Shown here one piece after another: positions 1-10,278 of a DNA stretch of 64,000 bases (position 1 is the stretch's first letter; each line of letters opens with the position of its first letter). Where the stretch lies: the NCBI RefSeq assembly GCF_002026305.1, contig NZ_MVAB01000001.1, forward strand, positions 2,246,001 to 2,310,000. Direction: 5' to 3'. This DNA is from Vagococcus martis (lineage in GTDB: Bacteria > Bacillota > Bacilli > Lactobacillales > Vagococcaceae). A program made the position numbers and the translations under genes. The notes under the pieces were generated by a model. It had not been told where the DNA came from and searched no databases. It saw nothing but the letters and a program-made list of their open reading frames with translations.

Positions 1-197
1 CTAAAACACCAGAATTGGAAGATAAAGAAGTCATCAAAAATAGAATTATTGAGGCAAGTAAAACAGTGCCACTTGAGCAGTTATGCTTGAGTCCACAATG
101 CGGATTTTCATCAACACATGAAGGAAATAAAGTGACTGAAGACGACCAATGGAAAAAATTGTCATTAGTAATTGATATTGCCAAAGAAGTGTTTTAA
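1..197 (+). CDS. MetE-like methyltransferase, C-terminal fragment (5' end outside window)
   Basis: The reading frame enters from the left edge and ends at 197. The last ~60 residues contain LCLSPQCGF followed by an STHEGN segment. This matches the C-terminal zinc-site region of the cobalamin-independent methionine synthase C-terminal-domain family (YxjG/YxjH type), in which this Cys is a zinc ligand. These stand-alone MetE_C proteins usually take part in methionine or homocysteine methylation. Only the tail is visible, so substrate and full domain content cannot be judged. The stop lies 15 bases before the next ATG, with a good ribosome binding site between, so it is probably co-transcribed with the cyclase-family gene. 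Confidence 0.75.
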   Translation, partial: KTPELEDKEVIKNRIIEASKTVPLEQLCLSPQCGFSSTHEGNKVTEDDQWKKLSLVIDIAKEVF

Positions 198-212
198 GAA
201 AGGAAGAGAGAC

Positions 213-944
213 ATGACAATTATTGATACGATCAATCAACTAAAACAAAGAGAATGGGTTGACTTGACACACACATTATCAAAAAGTATTCCATACTTTT
301 CTGCATTTTCACCAATGAAAGAAAAAACATTATTTACAATAAAGGAAGATGGCTTTTATGCGAAAGAATATACTTTGGCAACGCAATATGGTACTCATAT
401 TGATCCACCAGGTCATTTTTCTGAAGGCAGTGGTTTGTTAGATGTTTTAACATTAAAAGATGGGATTTTGCCATTATATGTGATTCACAAAGAAAAAGAA
501 GTTGAGAAAAACTCAGATTATGAATTGACGGTAAAAGATATTCAACATTTTGAGAATGAAAACGGAAAAATCGAAGCAGGAAGTTTTGTTGCATTTTCAA
601 GTGGTTGGTCAAAAAAATGGGAGGATCATGAAGCATATTACAATAAGGATGATAAAGGGCAAGCACACACTCCTGGTTGGTCAATAGAGGCGTTAAAATT
701 TTTGCATGAAAAACGCAATGTTCGAGCTATTGGACATGAGACACTTGATACTGATAGCGGAAAAGCATTTTTTGAAAATCAAGCGTTGTTAGGAGAATTA
801 TACTGGTTATCTACCGGAAATTTTCAAGTGGAAGCTTTAAGTAATTTGTCTAATGTACCAAGTAGTGGTAGTGCTATTGTAATAGGTATTCCTAAAATAG
901 AAGAGTCTCCAGGATTTAGCGTCCGAGCTTTTGCTATTATTTAA
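213..944 (+). CDS. Cyclase-family protein (kynurenine formamidase-like metal hydrolase)
   Basis: A 243-residue protein of the cyclase / KynB-like family (Pfam Cyclase). The metal-binding signature H-G-T-H-x-D is represented by GTHIDPPGH at residues 60-68, so His62, Asp64 and His68 are the likely metal ligands. Such enzymes hydrolyse amide or lactam-type bonds (arylformamides, isatin and similar). The substrate here cannot be read from sequence. The ATG is preceded by GGAAGAGAG at good spacing. It follows the MetE-like gene by 15 bp, suggesting an operon, and ends in a hairpin terminator at 959-1004. Family assignment is firm; physiological role is unknown. Confidence 0.8.
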   Translation: MTIIDTINQLKQREWVDLTHTLSKSIPYFSAFSPMKEKTLFTIKEDGFYAKEYTLATQYGTHIDPPGHFSEGSGLLDVLTLKDGILPLYVIHKEKEVEKNSDYELTVKDIQHFENENGKIEAGSFVAFSSGWSKKWEDHEAYYNKDDKGQAHTPGWSIEALKFLHEKRNVRAIGHETLDTDSGKAFFENQALLGELYWLSTGNFQVEALSNLSNVPSSGSAIVIGIPKIEESPGFSVRAFAII

Positions 945-958
945 ATTAGATATTAAAA

Positions 959-1004
959 CAAAAAAGACAAAGTGTTGACATTGATCATTACATTGTCTTT
1001 TTTG
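959..1004. terminator. Bidirectional hairpin terminator
   Basis: The A-rich arm ending AAAGACAA (959-970) pairs with TTGTCTTTTTT (993-1004), giving T-rich tails on both strands. It lies between the convergent cyclase gene and the GntR regulator and could serve both. Confidence 0.7.
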
Positions 1005-1020
1005 GGCTTTGATAAGCTTT

Positions 1021-1733
1021 TTAAGAATATATTTTTGTACTTTGTAAAAAGAATTGAGAATTAACATAATGATAGATTTTTTTAGAAAAATCAAAAGCTT
1101 CTCCTGAGGATAAGTAAAATAACTCGTCAATTAATAATCCTGGATCACCTTCTTTTAATTCTAATAGATCACTTTCATCTTTATTTAATTTTATGACATG
1201 GATATATTTATCTGAAAAACTAATATTTAATTTCAAAGCTGTTTTACAGTAATCAAAAATAGAATGCTCTGCTATTTCAACATTTAAGTAAGGGATGATC
1301 GTTTTATTGTAATAGGATTCTTCTATACAGAGCACTTGGGAATTGATATATCGCATTCTCTTAACATAATAAACACTCTCTTTATCATCTAAACTTAAAT
1401 GCTCTCTAACTTCCAATGGTGGAATGACTTCACTAAGTTTTAATACTTTAGATGTAATATCAAATTCACCTAAATCAGCTGTAAACCCTTGATTTTCACT
1501 GAAATTAATATAGCCTTTTCTTTTTTTCTCCTAACAAATACACCACTACCTTGTATTTGGTAGATAATTCCTCGTTTTTCTAATAAATCCAATGCTTTAA
1601 CAATAGTACTTTTACTGACATGATAAGTCTCTATCAATTCTTTAAAGTTTGGTAACCTACTACCATGGTTTAAGTTGTTTTCAACAATTGATTCCTCAAT
1701 TAATAATGCAATTTTTTCGTATTTTAACATCAT
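1021..1733 (-). pseudogene. GntR/UTRA-family regulator of the beta-glucoside operon, frameshifted
   Basis: Two adjacent frames together make one GntR-type repressor. The N-terminal part (1470-1733) has a winged-helix HTH: residues 1-70 include the SKSTIVKALDLLEKRG recognition region and end GSGVFVRRKK. The C-terminal part (1021 to about 1520) is a UTRA ligand-binding domain. The frames are joined by a run of seven A on the coding strand (T7 at 1521-1527). One extra A, or a -1 ribosomal shift at A_AAA_AAA, would restore RRKKRKGYINF and a continuous protein of about 237 residues, the normal family length. As written, translation stops after 87 residues and leaves only the DNA-binding domain. 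The gene is divergent from the PTS permease and sits beside an 18-bp palindromic operator. It may be a true null, a phase-variable or frameshifting gene, or a homopolymer sequencing error. Confidence 0.8.
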
Positions 1734-1815
1734 AATAATTCCCTCATTTATATCCCCTAAGTTTTGTTACGATAGTTTTCTTTATTTTATCACAAAAAAA
1801 TAAAAAAGATAGGCA

Positions 1816-1844
1816 TTGACAAATTGTGCATGCACAATTATTAT
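1816..1844 (+). promoter_or_regulatory. Promoter of the beta-glucoside PTS operon
   Basis: TTGACA at 1816-1821 and TATTAT at 1839-1844 are separated by exactly 17 bp, a near-consensus sigma-A promoter. The start codon of the PTS permease lies 33 bp downstream of the -10, after a GAGAGGAAGG ribosome binding site. Confidence 0.85.
1822..1839. promoter_or_regulatory. Perfect 18-bp palindromic operator in the promoter spacer
   Basis: AATTGTGCATGCACAATT reads identically on both strands. It fills the spacer between the -35 and -10 boxes and takes in the first base of the -10. The placement is that of a repressor-occlusion site. The adjacent GntR/UTRA gene is the obvious candidate binder (inference). 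Confidence 0.8.
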
Positions 1845-1876
1845 TTGTATATAAAGTTTAGAGAGGAAGGCGAATC

Positions 1877-5206
<3,330 letters not shown>

Positions 5207-5212
5207 AAACAT

Positions 5213-5248
5213 AAAAAACTATTAGTCTGTACTGGCTAATAGTTTTTT
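5213..5248 (+). terminator. Terminator of the beta-glucoside operon
   Basis: AAAAAACTATTAG (5213-5225) pairs perfectly with CTAATAGTTTTTT (5236-5248) around a 10-base loop, ending in a T run. Confidence 0.85.
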
Positions 5249-5260
5249 AATGGCAATTAA

Positions 5261-5289
5261 TTAACCTATTTTTTAAAGTGTGTTATCCT
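5261..5289 (+). promoter_or_regulatory. Candidate promoter of the SemiSWEET gene
   Basis: TTAACC (5261-5266), 17 bp, then TATCCT (5284-5289) preceded by TGT, an extended -10. It lies after the beta-glucoside terminator and 37 bp before the ATG. Confidence 0.5.
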
Positions 5290-5325
5290 ACTATATAAGA
5301 AGAGCTTCATATAGGAGGAAAAAAC

Positions 5326-5616
5326 ATGGGAGACAATAAATCTGCCAAAACAAATCAGTCTGAAACAAAATTTATTAAGTATATCAGTTGGATTGCAACG
5401 ATTACAGCAATTCTAATGTATGTATCGTACATCCCGCAAATAAGTAATAATTTAGCTGGAGATAAAGGTAGTCCTGTTCAACCCTTAGTTGCTGCAATTA
5501 ATTGTTTACTTTGGGTTGTGTATGGTTTTTTTAAATCACCAAGGGACTGGCCACTTGTTTTAGCTAATTTTCCTGGTATCGTCTTTGGACTTCTTACTTT
5601 TTTTACTGCTTTGTAG
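5326..5616 (+). CDS. SemiSWEET-type PQ-loop sugar transporter
   Basis: A 96-residue protein with three hydrophobic segments (about 18-38, 50-68 and 74-96) and the Pro-Gln motif YIPQI (Pro37-Gln38). These are the hallmarks of bacterial SemiSWEETs (MtN3_slv family), which work as dimers of three-helix bundles and carry sugars passively across the membrane. The N-terminal 15 residues are polar and charged. The ATG is preceded by ATAGGAGG. It has its own candidate promoter and is flanked by terminators, so it is probably a single-gene unit. It stands next to a beta-glucoside operon, but no shared control is visible. Confidence 0.82.
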   Translation: MGDNKSAKTNQSETKFIKYISWIATITAILMYVSYIPQISNNLAGDKGSPVQPLVAAINCLLWVVYGFFKSPRDWPLVLANFPGIVFGLLTFFTAL

Positions 5617-5676
5617 TAAAAAACTTAGATTAAACCAAAAAATTTGAAAATTGACGTAAATTTGCCTTGGAATAGT

Positions 5677-5682
5677 TATAAT
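5677..5682 (+). promoter_or_regulatory. -10 box for the TRIC-family gene
   Basis: A perfect TATAAT. The nearest -35-like hexamer is TTGACG at 5651, 20 bp away, which is long. Its position inside the upstream in-frame extension argues that translation of the next gene begins at 5737, not at 5644. Confidence 0.45.
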
Positions 5683-5736
5683 ATGAAAAGAGTCTATGAC
5701 TTAAGTAGTATTATATTGTTTCAGGGGGTTGGATCA

Positions 5737-6381
5737 ATGGATATTTTAGAGATAACAAGTATCATTGGGACGATTGCTTTTTCGTTTTCTGGAGCACTTG
5801 TTGCCATAGAAGAAAAATATGATTTATTAGGGATTGCAGTATTAGGATTTGTCACGGCATTTGGTGGTGGTGCGTTAAGAAATTTGATTTTAGGATTATC
5901 AATGGATATTTTTTGGAGTCAGACAACACTGTTTTATGTGTCATTTGCAACGATTGGCATTGTTTATTTATTTCCAAAAAGGTTATCTTCAATGAAAATG
6001 CTAGAACTTATTTCTGATGCGATTGGATTAGCGGCATTTAGTATTCAAGGGGCTTTATATGGCTTGGGAATTAATGGTCATATTGGACCTGTTATAATGG
6101 CGGCACTTCTGACTGGTACAGGAGGAGGATTAATACGTGATCTTCTTGCGGGAAAAAAACCAAGTGTGTTATGTGCTGAAATATATGGTAGTTGGTCGAT
6201 TTTAATAGCAATCGCTCTTTATGTGTATCGTCCAACACATTCATTAGTGTATCTTTTTATCATTGTGTTAACAGTGTTACTAAGAGTTGTTGGGTTAACA
6301 TATGATTGGAACTTACCGAAGTCTAAATTTAATAAACATGATGATGACAATAGCCACCCAACTCTAAAAATTGACTTATAA
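5737..6381 (+). CDS. TRIC-channel / YadS-family membrane protein
   Basis: A 214-residue membrane protein of the UPF0126/YadS family, related to trimeric intracellular cation (TRIC) channels. Prokaryotic members form K+-permeable trimers. Two similar halves each contain a Gly-rich helix break: FGGGALRNLILG near residue 50 and GTGGGLIRDLLAG near residue 130. In the first copy the usual Arg-Asp pair is Arg-Asn. Seven hydrophobic segments can be traced. The start is set at ATG 5737 because CAGGGGG precedes it and a -10 box lies upstream within the longer in-frame option. A terminator follows at 6452. Confidence 0.8.
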   Translation: MDILEITSIIGTIAFSFSGALVAIEEKYDLLGIAVLGFVTAFGGGALRNLILGLSMDIFWSQTTLFYVSFATIGIVYLFPKRLSSMKMLELISDAIGLAAFSIQGALYGLGINGHIGPVIMAALLTGTGGGLIRDLLAGKKPSVLCAEIYGSWSILIAIALYVYRPTHSLVYLFIIVLTVLLRVVGLTYDWNLPKSKFNKHDDDNSHPTLKIDL

Positions 6382-6451
6382 AACGTTGCGTGATATATTT
6401 TACAGATAATATAGACTAAAGACGTTATATAGAATCATAAAGTGTTAAGTT

Positions 6452-6490
6452 GAAAACAATTGATTGATTTTTCAATTGTTTTCTTTTTTT
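6452..6490 (+). terminator. Intrinsic terminator after the TRIC-family gene
   Basis: GAAAACAATTGA (6452-6463) pairs with TCAATTGTTTTC (6472-6483) and is followed by seven T. Confidence 0.85.
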
Positions 6491-6521
6491 ATGATGATTT
6501 TAGTAAAAAGGAGAGTCAAAA

Positions 6522-8063
6522 GTGAGTATTTTAGAGATTGATGACTTAAAGTATGAATTACCAGATAAGATGCTTTATGAAAATGGATCACTTCGTTTAA
6601 ATAAGGGTGAACATCTTGGTTTAACAGGAAAAAATGGGGCAGGAAAATCAACTTTATTAAAAATGATTCAAGGTGAGATTATGCCTGATGAAGGTCGGAT
6701 TGTTTGGCAAAATAATATAACGATTTCCTATTTGGAGCAACAATTAACCTATAGTGAAGGTGACACAATGTTTGATTATTTAAAACAAGCATTTAGTCAT
6801 TTATATAAAATTAGTGATGAAATCCAAGAGATGTATGAAGAGTATGCCACAACTTATGATGATGAGTTACTTGAAATAATTGGGAAAAAACAAGAAAAAC
6901 TTGAAGCCAGTGATTTTTATTCAATAGAAACACAAATCGAACAAGTTGCAAATGGACTAGGATTGACTGCAATTGGTTTAGATAAAGAAGTGGCTAAGTT
7001 AAGTGGTGGACAACGTTCCAAAGTTAGTTTGGCAAAATTATTACTAGAAAAAGCAGATGTGTTTTTACTAGATGAGCCGACAAACTACCTAGATGTTTCA
7101 CATATTGACTGGCTATCAGATTATTTAAATCAATTAGATAGTACTTATATCGTGATTTCTCATGATAGAGACTTTTTAAACAACGTAACGACATGTATTT
7201 GTGACATTGATTATCATACGTTGACGAAATACAATGGTAATCTAGAAGCTGCGATGAAACAAAAACAAGCAAAAGCAGAACAACATCAAAGAGATTATGA
7301 AAAACAACAAAAAGAAATTGATAAATTGGAAGCTTACGTTAGAAAGTATAAAGCCGGAAGTCGTTCGAATATGGCAAAAAGTCGTGAGAAACAGTTAAAT
7401 AAAATTGATAGACTGGCTGCGCCACCAAGTGGTAAACCAGGTAAATTTGAATTTCCATATGAAATGAGCCATAGTCATTTGGTTCTTGAAACAAATGATT
7501 TATCAGTAGGTTATGAGTTTCCTTTATTAGAAGACATTAATTTCAGACTTCATAAGGGTGAGAAAATTGCGATTAAAGGATTTAATGGGATTGGAAAATC
7601 AACTTTATTAAAAACGTTAATCGGTGAGATAGATAAACTGTCAGGAACGATTGAAATTAGTAATGATGTGAAGATTAATTACTTTTCACAAGATTTAAAT
7701 TGGGAACACCCAAACCAGTCAGCAATTGATTGGTTACAAGTTGTTCATCCAAAATTATCTAATAAAGAAGTGCGTCGTGTTCTCTCAAAAAGTGGGATTA
7801 ATGATGATAATATGAGTAAACCTTTATCCCAACTTAGTGGGGGAGAGCAGTGTAAAGTGAAATTGTGTCACTTGACTTTAATCAAGAGTAACTTATTAGT
7901 ACTTGATGAACCAACCAACCATTTAGATCAACAAAGTAAAGATGCATTAAAAGAAACACTGAATCAATTTGAAGGAACGGTGTTACTTGTTTCTCATGAG
8001 ATGGACTTTTTGGAAGACTTAGTAGATCAAGTTTATGATGTTGCATTAGGAAAAATGATGTAA
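6522..8063 (+). CDS. ABC-F family ATPase, YfmM-like
   Basis: A 513-residue soluble protein with two ABC ATPase domains and no membrane segments, the ABC-F layout. Walker A motifs are GKNGAGKST (36-44) and GFNGIGKST in the second half. The signatures are LSGGQRSKV and LSGGEQCKV, and Walker B/D-loop LLDEPTNYLD and VLDEPTNHLD. A charged coiled-coil linker (about 240-300, rich in Lys, Glu and Gln) joins the domains. ABC-F proteins bind the ribosomal E site and act in translation quality control or, in some groups, antibiotic protection. Overall it resembles Bacillus YfmM rather than known resistance factors. The GTG start at 6522 has AAAAGGAGAG upstream. A terminator follows at 8069. Confidence 0.85.
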   Translation: MSILEIDDLKYELPDKMLYENGSLRLNKGEHLGLTGKNGAGKSTLLKMIQGEIMPDEGRIVWQNNITISYLEQQLTYSEGDTMFDYLKQAFSHLYKISDEIQEMYEEYATTYDDELLEIIGKKQEKLEASDFYSIETQIEQVANGLGLTAIGLDKEVAKLSGGQRSKVSLAKLLLEKADVFLLDEPTNYLDVSHIDWLSDYLNQLDSTYIVISHDRDFLNNVTTCICDIDYHTLTKYNGNLEAAMKQKQAKAEQHQRDYEKQQKEIDKLEAYVRKYKAGSRSNMAKSREKQLNKIDRLAAPPSGKPGKFEFPYEMSHSHLVLETNDLSVGYEFPLLEDINFRLHKGEKIAIKGFNGIGKSTLLKTLIGEIDKLSGTIEISNDVKINYFSQDLNWEHPNQSAIDWLQVVHPKLSNKEVRRVLSKSGINDDNMSKPLSQLSGGEQCKVKLCHLTLIKSNLLVLDEPTNHLDQQSKDALKETLNQFEGTVLLVSHEMDFLEDLVDQVYDVALGKMM

Positions 8064-8068
8064 AACGT

Positions 8069-8097
8069 AAGACCTCGAGAAATTGAGGTCTTTTTTT
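8069..8097 (+). terminator. Intrinsic terminator after the ABC-F gene
   Basis: AAGACCTC (8069-8076) pairs with GAGGTCTT and runs into seven T (8091-8097). Confidence 0.85.
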
Positions 8098-8207
8098 AAT
8101 GCACAAAATTGTATTTTATTTTAATATCTATACGATTTTTGTGTTATACAAGTGAAACAATTAATTAACAATACATTAAAATACGATTAATGTTTGAAAT
8201 AACGAGT

Positions 8208-8222
8208 TTGTAAACGTTGTAT
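8208..8222 (+). promoter_or_regulatory. cre-like site, distal
   Basis: TTGTAAACGTTGTAT matches the CcpA consensus WTGNAANCGNWNNCW at all but the penultimate position (A for C). It lies about 140 bp upstream of ptb. Confidence 0.4.
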
Positions 8223-8278
8223 TAACAAAGTTTATAGAACCTATAAATAAAACCAATAGTAAGATAAAAAACAACAAA

Positions 8279-8307
8279 TTGTATGCGTTTACATTAGTTG
8301 GTACAGT
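8279..8307 (+). promoter_or_regulatory. Candidate promoter of ptb-buk-bkdDABC
   Basis: TTGTAT (8279-8284), 17 bp, then TACAGT (8302-8307) preceded by TGG, giving an extended -10. The ptb ATG is 40 bp further on, with ATGAGGTGA as ribosome binding site. Confidence 0.55.
8280..8294 (-). promoter_or_regulatory. cre site overlapping the -35 of the keto-acid operon
   Basis: On the minus strand ATGTAAACGCATACA matches WTGNAANCGNWNNCW at every position. It overlaps the -35 hexamer, a placement expected for CcpA repression. CcpA itself is encoded at 28678 in this window. Confidence 0.65.
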
Positions 8308-8346
8308 ATGAGTGTAGTCACAAAGAAATAAATGAGGTGAATAAAA

Positions 8347-9171
8347 ATGATAACAGTATCAATCGCCGGAGGTTCTCAACCAGAGATTTTAACGTTGGTA
8401 AACGAAGCGAAAAATCGTTTTAAAGAAAGTCTGAATTTTGTTGTATTTGACCAAACAGAAGATATAGGAAATTCAGATACGTGGGAATATATCCACTGTA
8501 AAGACGAGGCTGAAATAGTTCAAAAGGCAGTGCAATATGTAGCTGATGGACATGCTCAAATTCTCCTCAAAGGTATTATTCAAACACATACATTATTAAA
8601 AGAATTACTAAAAAAAGAGTATGGCTTAAAAACGCAATCTGTTTTATCACACGTTGCCATGGTAACAGTTCCTTCCAAAGATAAAACATTTCTGTTAACT
8701 GATTGTGCAATGAATATCACACCAGACACTCAAACAATGATTGAAATTGTTGAAAATGTGAAATCTGTTGGACACAAAATTGGATTAGATCATCCTAAAA
8801 TCGCGTTACTAAGTGCGGCGGAAAATTACAATCCAAAAATGCCATCATCGGTATTAGCGACTGAAGTAACAGAAGCATTTAAAGATGAACAAAATGCCAC
8901 AATATTTGGACCAATATCATTTGACTTAGCAATGTCTAAAGAAGCAGTTGAGCACAAACGATTCGTTGGACCAATTATGGGGGATGCGGATGTATTGGTT
9001 GTGCCACAAATAGATACAGGAAATAGTTTATATAAATCACTGACACTATTTGCTGACGCGACAGTCGGTGGAACAATCGTTGGGACAAAAGTTCCAGTGG
9101 TATTGACTTCAAGAAGTGATACAACGGCAAGTAAACTTGACTCTTTAGAGTTTGCCATGAAACAAATTTAG
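8347..9171 (+). CDS. ptb: Phosphate butyryltransferase (branched-chain acyl-CoA)
   Basis: A 274-residue member of the phosphate acetyl/butyryltransferase family. It exchanges CoA for phosphate on butyryl- or branched-chain acyl-CoA to give an acyl phosphate. Family features include KGIIQTHTLLKELL, the LTDCAMNITPD segment and the C-terminal DANVLV-like GDADVLVVPQIDTGNSLYKSL. It is the first gene of a six-gene cluster in the order known for Enterococcus faecalis (ptb-buk-bkdDABC). There the pathway converts branched-chain keto acids to free acids with ATP gain. buk follows after 15 bp. Cytoplasmic. Confidence 0.93.
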   Translation: MITVSIAGGSQPEILTLVNEAKNRFKESLNFVVFDQTEDIGNSDTWEYIHCKDEAEIVQKAVQYVADGHAQILLKGIIQTHTLLKELLKKEYGLKTQSVLSHVAMVTVPSKDKTFLLTDCAMNITPDTQTMIEIVENVKSVGHKIGLDHPKIALLSAAENYNPKMPSSVLATEVTEAFKDEQNATIFGPISFDLAMSKEAVEHKRFVGPIMGDADVLVVPQIDTGNSLYKSLTLFADATVGGTIVGTKVPVVLTSRSDTTASKLDSLEFAMKQI

Positions 9172-9186
9172 AAAAGAGGTTTTTTG

Positions 9187-10257
9187 ATGGAACATATATT
9201 AGTTATTAATCCTGGCTCGACATCGACTAAGATAGCTATTTTTTCAAATCATGAACAAATTGCAGAAGAAACGATTCGCCATACAGTAGAAGAAATTTCG
9301 CAGTTTGAAAATGTGATTAGTCAAACGGATTTTAGAGCAGAATTAATAAAAGAATTTATCACAAAACAACAAGTAGAAGACAGTTTAGTTGCTGTAGTTG
9401 GTCGTGGTGGGTTATTAAAACCAATACCAGGTGGCACATATAAAGTAAACGAGGCTCTACTAAGTGACTTGATAGCTGAAAAATATAACACACATGCGTC
9501 TAACTTAGGGGCTATCTTAGCCAATGAGTTTGCAAAAGAATACGACATTCCAGCATTTATCGTAGACCCAGTAGTAGTCGACGAAATGGAACCGATTGCA
9601 AAAGTATCTGGACTAAAAGGAATTAATCGTAGAAGTGTGACACATGCACTTAATCAAAAAGCTGTTGCACGTGTGACAGCAGAAGAATTAGGTAAAGAAT
9701 ATGAAACCTCATCTATGATTGTCGCTCATTTAGGCGGTGGGATTAGTGTTGGTGCTCATAAAAATGGGAAGATGATTGATGCTGTAAATGGTTTAGATGG
9801 TGAAGGTCCTTTTTCACCAGAAAGAAGTGGCGAATTACCACTGGTTGATTTCGCTCATCTGATTATTGAAGAAAATCTATCGTTAGATGATGTGAAAAAA
9901 ATCATAGCAGGTAATAGTGGGCTGAAATCATATCTTGGGGAAACTGATTTAAGAGAAGTCGAAAAACGTATTAAAGCTGGCGATACTGAAGCAGCATTTT
10001 ACGAAGAAGCCATGTCTTATCAGGTAGCTAAAAGTATTGCGGAAATGTCTGTTGTACTAAAAGGTGAAGTAGATAGCATCATCTTAACAGGCGGTGCCGT
10101 TTATTCGGACTCAATTCGCAAACAAATTACTTCGCGAGTTGAATGGATTGCACCAGTTAAAGCTTTCCCAGGTGAGATGGAAATGCAAGCTCTATATGAA
10201 GGAGCATGGCGTGTACTAAAAGGAAAAGAAGAAGCAAAAGATTACGCTTTAGTGTAA
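9187..10257 (+). CDS. buk: Butyrate kinase (branched-chain acid kinase)
   Basis: A 356-residue acetokinase-family enzyme that transfers phosphate from butyryl- or isobutyryl/isovaleryl-phosphate to ADP. The N-terminal NPGSTSTKIAIF nucleotide motif, the VGRGG segment, AHLGGGISVGAH and LTGGAVYSD are typical. Start is ATG 9187, with AAGAGGT 8 bases upstream; an immediately preceding in-frame TTG is not needed. Length is normal for Buk. It is the second gene in the bkd cluster and is followed after 21 bp by the E3 gene. Confidence 0.93.
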   Translation: MEHILVINPGSTSTKIAIFSNHEQIAEETIRHTVEEISQFENVISQTDFRAELIKEFITKQQVEDSLVAVVGRGGLLKPIPGGTYKVNEALLSDLIAEKYNTHASNLGAILANEFAKEYDIPAFIVDPVVVDEMEPIAKVSGLKGINRRSVTHALNQKAVARVTAEELGKEYETSSMIVAHLGGGISVGAHKNGKMIDAVNGLDGEGPFSPERSGELPLVDFAHLIIEENLSLDDVKKIIAGNSGLKSYLGETDLREVEKRIKAGDTEAAFYEEAMSYQVAKSIAEMSVVLKGEVDSIILTGGAVYSDSIRKQITSRVEWIAPVKAFPGEMEMQALYEGAWRVLKGKEEAKDYALV

Positions 10258-10278
10258 CAAATAGAAGGAGTGAAAAAG

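Noticed and set aside
1021-1416. Treating the UTRA half as an independent small regulator
   Set aside because: The 35 residues immediately upstream in the same frame continue the canonical GntR/UTRA linker without a start or ribosome binding site, so it is half of a split gene.
6522-8063. Calling the ABC-F gene an antibiotic resistance determinant
   Set aside because: Overall similarity is to the housekeeping YfmM-like group and nothing near it suggests an acquired resistance region.
8100-8346. A CodY box upstream of ptb
   Set aside because: No segment came close to AATTTTCWGAAAATT by eye.
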